From Owenia fusiformis (lineage: Eukaryota; Annelida; Polychaeta; Sabellida; Oweniidae), in assembly GCA_903813345.2 (NCBI GenBank), contig CAIIXF020000001.1, positions 22,899,915-22,959,914 of the forward strand: DNA of 60,000 bases, read 5' to 3'. The notes beneath the pieces are model-generated. The model saw only the letters and a program-made list of their open reading frames with translations, was not told the origin of the DNA and made no database searches. Numbering within the stretch: position 1 is the first letter of the stretch; each line of letters starts with the position of its first letter. The translations under genes and the position numbers were made by a program. Positions 53,501-60,000 of the stretch are shown piece after piece.

Positions 53501-53927
53501 CTGCCATGTTATTTACCCAGAATTAGCCACCTGGTGGTGAAACTGGGAAGAATCCTACTCGCATCTCTGGGTAACTAGAACAGTTTCTTATTGAAAAGGA
53601 AATTACTTTTAACAATTCAATACAATGAGATAATGAAACAGTTTTCCTTAACTCAATTCCATCGCTAAGTCTGACGTCTAGTTAACAAAAATATGTACAT
53701 GAAAAATAAAAAACGGTTAACAGTGTTGATGTTTTGATGTATCCCATTTTTAGTGTTGTGGATGTGTTGTTCAATTAAAAAATCTATTAAATTAAGATTT
53801 AAATTCCTAAATAAATGTAGAATATATCAATTTTATATGATATATTTCGCGCGGTGAAATTCCATAAACCCAGCATCAACTTACCTAAATTAAAACTTGT
53901 GAAAAGCCATACCCATAACCATACCAT
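37766..53927 (-). CDS. Membrane C-type lectin with PAN domains and mucin stalk (7 exons)
   Basis: Seven exons join in frame into about 600 residues: signal peptide (53885-53927), short Cys-rich segment (43510-43590), PAN-like (41389-41616), C-type lectin (40832-41021 and 39914-40143), PAN/apple (39070-39294), and a last exon with Thr/Ser-rich stalk, transmembrane helix and stop (37766-38565). Introns are phase 1 except the one inside the lectin domain (phase 2). The protein should be a type I cell-surface lectin. Its QPD motif predicts galactose-type sugar binding by family rules. The first intron is 10.3 kb and full of mobile elements. A role in adhesion or immune recognition is inferred. 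Confidence 0.82.
39070..39294 (-). CDS. Gene 2 exon 6: PAN/apple domain
   Basis: A 225-nt phase 1-1 exon reading DLCYTVRSTDAYIGGASVTI, then ECRDYCLRNSSCKSIYF, QCIMQT and a CCSFYNKTC end. The Cys spacing (Cys-x3-Cys-x6-Cys-x-x-Ile/Phe) is that of PAN/apple domains. Confidence 0.83.
39914..40143 (-). CDS. Gene 2 exon 5: C-type lectin domain, C-terminal half
   Basis: A 230-nt exon (phase 2 to 1) with VYFGARRF, WSDDT, GHWLSGQPDN, ACVITF, KWEDIACSE and YMCKY. QPD and WED (for the usual WND) supply the calcium and sugar ligands. The phase allows a donor either at GTACAT or, nine bases later, at the better GTAAAG; I chose the latter. Confidence 0.87.
40832..41021 (-). CDS. Gene 2 exon 4: C-type lectin domain, N-terminal half
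   Basis: A 190-nt exon (phase 1 to 2) with RWCYHVPQTPATSWAAANET, then CEENGGILAQLNFDSARLVA. This is the first Cys, first helix and Gly-Gly-x-Leu-Ala turn of a C-type lectin fold. Confidence 0.87.
41389..41616 (-). CDS. Gene 2 exon 3: PAN-like domain
   Basis: A 228-nt phase 1-1 exon with RWGKCPSATILSG, FVCADQCSADTSCTTITYN and LCTLHTTSCDD. The spacing Cys-x3-Cys-x5-Cys followed by a hydrophobic strand and Cys is the PAN/apple pattern, a protein- or sugar-binding fold. Confidence 0.78.
42340..42365. repeat. (TAA)n microsatellite
   Basis: ATAATAATAATAATAATATTAT in gene 2 intron 2. Confidence 0.7.
42564..42660. repeat. Three tandem 27-nt near-perfect palindromes
   Basis: Copies at 42564-42590, 42593-42619 and 42634-42660 share CGGAGGATAT and ATATACTCCG around a G centre. 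Each folds into 13-bp arms with one mismatch. Differences between copies fall on paired positions (C-G, T-A or T-G). They lie in gene 2 intron 2. Confidence 0.85.
42755..42905. repeat. Long imperfect hairpin
   Basis: CATCCTATGATTTTTTTCAG, AATATCATTTT and GGTGATATTGATAT on the left pair with ATATCAATATCACC, AAAAATGATATT and AAAATCATAGGATATCC on the right, with arms of about 60 bases. Non-coding. Confidence 0.75.
43050..43495. repeat. Double foldback repeat, copy 1
   Basis: TTTATCCTATGCCAAGTAGA near 43053 pairs with TCTACTTGGTATAGGATAAA near 43322. The adjoining module from GTTATGTACGG to CAGTACATAACCC (to about 43485) is itself palindromic. An A-rich low-complexity tract fills 43186-43320. 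Other copies: 47379-47795 and 51655-52040. Confidence 0.75.
43510..43590 (-). CDS. Gene 2 exon 2: short Cys-rich segment
   Basis: An 81-nt phase 1-1 exon reading FGIAQDCGSTVSESDPNCNC, then LPEYWK. Three Cys, no recognised domain. The acceptor is TTTTAG and the donor GTACGT. It may be a linker before the PAN-like domain. Confidence 0.65.
43794..44739 (+). mobile_element. Tc1/mariner-like transposon relic, 946 bp
   Basis: Ends CAGGGTGTCCAAAAAAACAG and its reverse complement lead inverted repeats of more than 100 bases. TA flanks both sides (43792-43793, 44740-44741). It carries a decayed transposase C-terminus in the plus direction. It lies in gene 2 intron 1, opposite to the gene. Confidence 0.85.
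44279..44455 (+). pseudogene. Mariner-type transposase remnant
   Basis: Reads NTANDMLKWFRQCVGGQLIS, then WAAHLPDLNPPNFYL-stop-GFLRANVYTDRP. The motif Pro-Asp-Leu-Asn-Pro-x-x-Phe-x-Leu-Trp-Gly of mariner transposases is clear, with the Trp codon turned into TGA. The upstream part (QWFQQ) is in another frame. The N-terminal part is missing. Confidence 0.82.
45097..45520. mobile_element. PIF/Harbinger-like MITE, copy 3
   Basis: 424 bp, ends CCCAAATGCGAGTAG and CTACTCGCATCTGGG, with TTA on both sides (45094-45096, 45521-45523). Same family as copies at 3306 and 31024. Confidence 0.85.
45524..47378. other. Gene 2 intron 1 segment, nothing recognised
   Basis: AT-rich sequence with no supported coding frame or repeat structure. 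Confidence 0.4.
47379..47795. repeat. Double foldback repeat, copy 2
   Basis: Same outer TTTATCCTATGCCAAGTAGA / TCTACTTGGTATAGGATAAA pair and same second module as the 43-kb copy, but the spacer (about 47523-47610) is a different sequence, not the A-rich tract. Confidence 0.75.
47824..51030. other. Gene 2 intron 1 segment with one hairpin
   Basis: No gene recognised. A palindromic stretch at about 48383-48460 pairs GAAGATATGATATTGGCC with GGCCAATACCATATCTTC. Otherwise AT-rich and featureless. Confidence 0.45.
51032..51305. mobile_element. PIF/Harbinger-like MITE, copy 4 (truncated)
   Basis: Starts AGATGCGAGTAGAAAT and follows the family for about 270 bases, then stops without a second terminus. 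Confidence 0.7.
51655..52040. repeat. Double foldback repeat, copy 3 (reverse orientation)
   Basis: Runs from GGGTTATGTACTGGGAGG to CTACTTGGTATAGGATAA, the reverse complement of the 43-kb copy including its A-rich spacer (here T-rich, 51780-51900). Confidence 0.75.
52510..52905. repeat. GTGGGACT-rich duplicated segment
   Basis: Two copies, about 300 bases apart, of AGTATACACYAATGGG, TTGGGACYTCCATAGA, AACATTGCGT and ACCTCGTGGGACTTCT. The part between is built from GTCCCATGAGG/CCCACGGAG motifs in both orientations. GC content is higher than in the surroundings. Confidence 0.65.
53430..53570. mobile_element. PIF/Harbinger-like MITE, copy 5 (3' part only)
   Basis: Carries the family's CCACCTGGTGGTGAAACTGG and CTACTCGCATCTCTGGGTAA end, but only about 140 bases. 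Confidence 0.65.
53885..53927 (-). CDS. Gene 2 exon 1: signal peptide
   Basis: A 43-nt coding part reading MVWLWVWLFTSFNL, a compact hydrophobic secretion signal, followed by a strong GTAAGT donor. The leftover G joins AC of the next exon to give Asp. It is 10 kb from exon 2, so the link rests on phase, donor quality and the need for a signal peptide. Confidence 0.65.
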
Positions 53928-54000
53928 GTCGGATCTACTGCATCCCCGTTTTCCAATCTAAATTAATCCTTTTGTGCTTAAAATCTTGTCTCATATAATC
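53928..54000 (-). promoter_or_regulatory. 5' UTR and possible TATA region of gene 2, with a two-codon uORF
   Basis: On the minus strand a TTATATGA motif lies at about 53992-53999. In the 5' UTR an upstream ATG CAG TAG (53935-53943) precedes the main ATG by 13 bases. The promoter call is weak; the uORF is directly visible if transcription starts upstream of it. Confidence 0.4.
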
Positions 54001-56930
54001 TCAATTCCCCTGTGAGTAAATTAGCTGAGGTGGTGTTGTCTTTCTAGAAGTCAAAACAAACGTAGTGTTCTTCATAATCATCTATTAGAGCATATTCCTC
54101 AACAGACGGTTAATGTGTATTATATGTATGCTTTGAGTATTTCTTAAATAGCACTTACAGGGGCTGTTTATATTTCCATAGAGAATCAGGAAAAACCTGC
54201 GGTAAGAACACAGTCGTTGAATGAACATTTGATAAACTGGTAAAGAGTTCTTTTAGAGTTCTTTTCTTCCCTGTTCTAAGAGCAGTTCCCTAGAAACTAA
54301 TAGCGTTCGATTAATGGATTATGTTGTTGTGCTACCAGCTCCTGGTGTTTAGATTAGAAAAATTGGATTAAAAAATAGATAATTCTGCTTACATGACATT
54401 ACGGCTAAAAATGCCGTTATACAGCGATTGTTGACTTTTGCTTAATTCATGAATTGAACAAAAGCGACCATATTGGATTTAACTAACAGTTAGCCAAACA
54501 ATAATGGCGCCTGTTCAGAACCGGGAAACTTCATAAAATGGTTATAGCACGCTGTTATACAGAAACTTATTTCCAAAATGTCTGTACTTTAAGTCTTTAA
54601 TACTGTCATTAATTTTTTTTTACAAGTCATTGAAACCATGGAGGAATATAAGGCCTTAGATGACAAAGATATCGGCTTGGATTTAAATCCGTTGGTCTGA
54701 AATTGTCCAAACCCCCGTCCAGACCCAACTTTTGTTAAGGTTTTATTAATCAAATATAGAACCATTCACATATACTAGGACTTAGGCATGATATATCACA
54801 TTCAAGCCAACTTGACAGAGTATTTGATATCATATTGATTCCTATTTTTTTTCAAATTCATAATCAGCGAAAAATGTCATCGTAAGAACCTTGTGAAAAA
54901 GTTTCTGGTTGAATTTCATTTTTAGAGATATTGTTGAAAATCTCTACCCTGTGCGCAGAGTCTGATGGTAACAAATACGCACCTATAGGTTACATAAACA
55001 ACGTTTATATACAAAAAAAATTATGTTGAAACAAACTTACCAAGACCCCATAGAAAAGTTTTAGCATCTTTAAGGTGCCTTTAAATATTGAAATAGGACG
55101 ATATACTAATCCTAAAACACCATTACAGGAACGGTTATGCAAAATGTGCAATTCTCAGGTTGTTACATATTTGTTGACTTGTATTTTATTTATGTATTTT
55201 AATTGTATGATATGTGTGTGACTTTAACAAACTATTTTAACTAACTAGCTATAAACTTGACGAAGCTCCCTTTTAAGAAGTGAAGTCAAACGAATGCAAA
55301 GGGTAGATAATCTCTTGTTATGTGTTAAAATAATTTTAACTCAATTTAACCGCTAACGCACATTTTCTCAATCGACTTTGAAATCGGGCTCCAAATCTCA
55401 TTCAAATTGATTTAGCCCTTAAATCTTAAATCACAAGTACTAAATTTATCTATTAACGAAAGGTACAGGTATGTCGGCGTAGTCGCCAATACGTGCATTT
55501 CTACTGTCATACTTAAGTTCACTATCATGATACCTATTTAATGATATTCTGGCAATGATTTCTAAAGTTTAAGTTACCCTTTCGGTTCTAATTATAAATT
55601 GACGACATTTCTGAATCTAAAATATTGAAAAGCCTCCATATTCACGACAGTCATAAAAGGGTAAAAAGGTTTGGGTTACAACCTCCCTAAACTTCATCAA
55701 AATTAAAGTTACAGTATCTTTCACCTTATTTATTGGACACCCTCATCCCGCTGTATATGTTAAGTCCCTTCTCTTAGCACCGTAGTAAAAATCGGAGCAA
55801 ATGTGACCACGGCATTACCTACCCAAATGGCCTCCTAAATATAACACGGTTATTAAACAGCTAAAACTGCAATTTATAAACCGGTGTTACATTCAGAACG
55901 TGTTATTTCGCCTTAATACTGAGATAATTGCAGTTTATGAATTGATCTTACATGTTCGACAACAATTTACTGAGATCGATTTTCCTGTTCCCTGCAATTG
56001 TACTCTAAAGAATAATAACATACTTTACAATTTCTCCTAGCTAGAGTGGCAGTTAACTCATTATATGTCATAACTCCACACTTTTCCCTTGTGAACAATG
56101 GGCTGGTTCATAGAGTAACGGGACTTTGAAGAGTCGGGAAAAGAGCCAGGGCACAAACAAAGCTCAATATTTTATCGCATGTTCTGAAGGTAATGCAAAG
56201 ACACCGTTGAAGAATAAAGCATAGAGAGAAAAGGATAGCGAACCTTAATCATCACCTAATTAACAACTCTTCTTGACCGAACGTACAAATAAAAGTGTCT
56301 AACCCCAAACACCTCCTCCAATCAGCAGAATCACAATACCATATGACAAAGTACGCACACAAAAATTCCAGCTGTAATAAAACCATACTGAATAAATGAA
56401 ATCATTCGAATGTGGCTATCCGAAACGAAGATCACTTTCTCTATTACCCCGAATGATCCAACTTAGATCAGCAACGCATGCGCATGATAACCACTGGTAA
56501 TAGGCCAATCACTCCTATTTGTAATTATGAGACGATGCATAATCACTAATAATCACTATGGAAAATGAGAACTAACTAGATACTGTAACATCGACGCAAA
56601 AGCGTAGCAAATCCCATTGAACAGCCATGGCTGCCATATTTACAAAATCCTTCAACTTACCTATTCAATTGGAGCAAAAATTGTAAAATAACACACATAA
56701 AAATGACCACCACTTTCAAAACTGTCGCTCACTAGCAAAATTGTCATTAGAAAGTGTAATATGCTTCGAAGTGCACATGTAAATGGAGGCCATTTTGAAA
56801 AATGGCCGCCTACTAACCAAAGTGCCATATAAGACAGTGTATCATGCTTATGGACATTCAAATATCAAATATGAACAAAATAACTTTTTAATTACTTTTT
56901 GAGTTACAGTAAAAAAACATAAAATAACAC
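54001..56930. other. Upstream of gene 2, nothing recognised
   Basis: AT-rich sequence without a supported gene. Fragments related to the 21.4-kb hairpin (GGAGCAAATGTGACCA, about 55795) occur. Confidence 0.4.
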
Positions 56931-56935
56931 ACATA

Positions 56936-57986
56936 CAGGGTGTTCCAAAAGTAACAGGACTGGTGCTGGCATCTTGTTGAATATGCACCAATCATCTTCA
57001 AAATTTTACATGATGTACTTCCATGTATTGTTACTAAGACTGCACAGTTTCGACAAAAATTATGAAACTTGGGTAGAGTTATGGTTGCTATGATAACATG
57101 ACATCACACTACCCGGGGCAACATTCCATGCAGAAAGTTACAGAGACTTTAAGCATTTTGTACATCCCTTATCAAAGCTAGAATCCAACAACTGGTGGGA
57201 ATTGCATTGGCTAAATACATCATTTGATATTCCTATGTATCCTCTACTTTGAAAAGTAGGGTCCTCTTTGGTCAGTCCAAGAGTAGCACTCAGTATCCAT
57301 GACTCAAACACATGAGTAAACCCATTTGATGACATGTCACGCAGGGTCAAAAGGACAACTTGGAGAAGGTCATTCTCATCTTTAACGGTCTTACCGCGCT
57401 GATTAGCATTCCATTCTCCAAATAAAAGTAAAAATTAGATATTGCATGATCAGAAGAGTATAGTGCATGGTATTAGACCTCAAGACCTAGCTCCGCTATA
57501 GCTGCAGCGGTCTTTAATTCTGACTTGCGGGCAGACGCCTTATCAAGGTGGATAATTGGCTTAAAATTGCGTCTTTTCAAAAACTCAATCGTAAATTGTG
57601 CAGACTGTTATACATGATGATATTTCAGGAAATTGAATAAATATTATTATTATGAAATCATACTTGAATCTGAGTTGTATAGCAACACCATTACTATAAA
57701 GCAACTAATAAAACAAACAAGAAATGTTGTATTGTAATAGGTGAATCAGATACTTTCTTCAGTAATATAAAAATGTTAGATATTACATTTTCGTGAAAAA
57801 GTTGCCCCGGGTATCGTAATGTCACGTTACTATAGTAACCATAACTTTACCCGCATTTTATCATTTTTTCTGAAACTTTACAATTTTAGTTGCACTACTT
57901 CAAGGTACCATTTGTGAAAATTTGAACAAACTCGGTGCAGAATTGACAAAATGCCAGCACCAGTCCTGTTACTTTTGGACGCCCTG
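56936..57986. mobile_element. TIR transposon with TA flanks, 1,051 bp
   Basis: Ends CAGGGTGTTCCAAAAGTAAC and GTTACTTTTGGACGCCCTG are inverted, with pairing extending through ACAGGACTGGTGCTGGCAT and further in at TTGCCCCGGGTA. TA on both sides (56934-56935, 57987-57988). On the minus strand about 57490-57610 reads QFTIEFLKRRNFKPIIHLDK, possibly a coding remnant, but I cannot match it to a transposase. It split an older repeat whose TATCAAATATGAACAAAAT motif lies on both sides. Confidence 0.8.
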
Positions 57987-57988
57987 TA

Positions 57989-60000
57989 AAGCTTATGAGT
58001 ATACACATATCAAATATGAACAAAATCTACTAATTTTTAAGTTGAAGCAAATAGCTTGTAAAGGCCCCCATTTTTCAAGATGGCTTTCAGTATTTCTTAA
58101 ATATCTACATTTCAAGCTTTATATATGTCCAATATAATTTTTTTACTTTTAAAACATATTGCTATTACAGTTTTATGTACAGTACCTAAATTACTGTAAA
58201 ATCGGCCTTAAATTGGCTGCCATTTTTAAACGAGTAGCCATTTTGAAAATCGGCCTTCGAGCAGAACTCTACCGCCATAGAGCATATCGTATGTGTACAA
58301 AATATGAACAAAATTGGGCCAACGGTATTTGAGTTATCACCCCGACGGACGATCGGACGGAGACGTTCCCTATATCCCTCCGAACTTCGTTCAATGGGAT
58401 AACTACTGCACTTAATCCACTGGATCTGAAGATAGTGTATATTGGCAAAAATTGTTTAATACAATGTTTTTTTGACTTTCCTAATAAACTTGACATCAGA
58501 TATTGAAAGTTATTTGGGCTCATTGGTATAGAGTATTGAATTGCAAGAGATACGTGATGTTCTGGGTAGACTTGGTGTTTGTCGAACATGAGCATTGTGA
58601 TTTATGAAGTGAAGTTGAACGCACTCTGCAGTGCATTGTACACTCCAAAGGTTTCACAACCCTAGCTCCGACATTTGTGTTAAGACTGTCATTTGAATTT
58701 TATCTACATAATGAGAATATTAGTTTGGGGTTTGAAAATAGAAATTGATTTTTTAACATGTTTTCTTTCATAACAAAAGGTCGAAAATTATATTATAAAT
58801 TATTCCCCGTCAAGGAGGATTGGCTCCCAGAATGCAACACCGATATTCTGCAAAACAATCACCTAGCGATAGCTTTGTTGGAGAGTATCGGGTCATTCTC
58901 CATGCAGTCGTACAAATTATACAGACACGAATAGCAAATGACGCATGCGTGGAGATTAAAGAATATCGAGTTGGAACCCTGGCTTCCAATCCTCCTTGTC
59001 CCCGTGTAAACCTTTGGGTTCAAGATAAATATATAACTAAATGTTCGGAAAAATATTCACAAAAAATAGTTTTTATATAGAGAACGCTTTGTTGAGAAAG
59101 TAACAAAGCCTCGATATCATTAGGAATATCGTTTAGTGTCATTTCATTTTTTTCTAAATAGACTTTAGCTTTAATTATAAACAAGGATTTAATGTAAATA
59201 TAGTGTCGCAGTGATCCGCGCATGCGCCAGGCACATTCCATATGTATGGGAACGGCGAATTTAAAAAATCTAGAAATTCGTTATCGACGGAACTATTGGA
59301 ATTGAAGATTTTTTAAATAATTGGAGAGATTGCATTTGATGTCAGCATATATTTAGAGTATTTTTCTCAGCTGGCAAACAAATTCAAACAATAGCGCATT
59401 TAACACAATGAGATTTAGGGATGCCAAACATTTGGCAGGAAGTGTGTGCAACTTTTTAGTAATACCCTTGATAAAACATGACTTATCTAATTTATTCTCG
59501 ATGTGTCGATCAGTAGTGAGCTGTCATGATTTTTTATATTATTATTGGCAACCAAGGAATTCATAAATTCTAGACTTTGGCAGCAACAGCATAATCTATA
59601 TCCATTACGTAATATATTGCCATTAATGGCTTTAAACAAAGACTAGTTCGGCTCGGTTCAGAATGATTGATTGACGTTTAAAAAATAAAGGGAGTCTCTA
59701 GTATCTAGCTGAATAAATAGATGTCACCATCAGCTTTATTTGTTTTGGTTTGGCCAGACTGCCATTGGTTTCAATGTTAAAAGCTTGCAATAGTCACTTA
59801 ATTCCATCGTGTTGGTTGATTCTGTCTAAAACTCGAATGGCATATTATTGGATGACTATGTTTATGTATATTTAATTGTGTATTAAATCATGAACATTTT
59901 AGCTGTATATTGAAACGCCTCTATACTGTATTAAATATGATTGTATATCCCGTTTGAATTTTCGTCCGATGCGAATCTAAGGCTATAACAATGTTTACAC
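57989..60000. other. Right end, dispersed-repeat remnants, no gene
   Basis: 58005-58400 continues the repeat interrupted by the transposon and ends in CCCCGACGGACGATCGGACG, a motif style seen in marine invertebrate repeats. From 58400 to the end I see no supported gene. Confidence 0.4.

Noticed and set aside
58820-59080. 86-residue plus-strand frame near the right end
   Set aside because: No recognisable domain, no codon bias and no splice context; typical of chance frames.

Overview
The window looks like nuclear DNA of an invertebrate animal. It is AT-rich, its genes are split into many short exons with GT-AG introns, and about half of it is transposon or satellite sequence. The extracellular protein domains (thrombospondin type 1, MAM, von Willebrand A, PAN/apple, C-type lectin) and the repeat style suggest a marine lophotrochozoan, perhaps a bivalve mollusc. 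The species cannot be fixed from sequence alone.

Gene 1 fills 284-24655 on the minus strand and runs off the left edge. I could chain 48 coding exons with matching splice sites. Every internal intron is phase 1; only the first intron, right after the ATG, is phase 0. Protein order: signal peptide, one divergent MAM domain, three MAM+TSP1 modules, three TSP1 pairs (long+short), five mixed TSP1 repeats, a tandem array of 17 nearly identical TSP1 exons, one more TSP1, a VWA domain with an intact MIDAS motif, and another TSP1. The visible part encodes about 2,890 residues. No stop codon is in the window. The gene grew by duplication at three scales (four-exon, two-exon and one-exon modules). Its introns hold broken exon copies, decoy splice sites, a LINE fragment and two DNA-transposon insertions.

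From 24.7 to 37.7 kb no host gene is recognised. This stretch holds a TA-flanked inverted-repeat element, a 5.8 kb LTR element with matching 4-bp flanks but no gag-pol (LARD-like, with a nested MITE), and a 3.2 kb satellite-bearing element full of AGGTCA half-sites.

Gene 2 (37766-53927, minus strand) is complete: seven exons encoding a signal peptide, a short Cys-rich segment, a PAN-like domain, a two-exon C-type lectin domain with QPD and WED motifs, a second PAN/apple domain, and a last exon encoding a Thr/Ser-rich mucin stalk, one transmembrane helix and a short tail. Its first intron is 10.3 kb and is packed with mobile elements. Both genes look like cell-surface or matrix adhesion proteins, lying head to tail on one strand.

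The right end (54-60 kb) has no recognisable gene, only dispersed repeats and one 1.05 kb inverted-repeat transposon. No rRNA, tRNA or CRISPR was seen.
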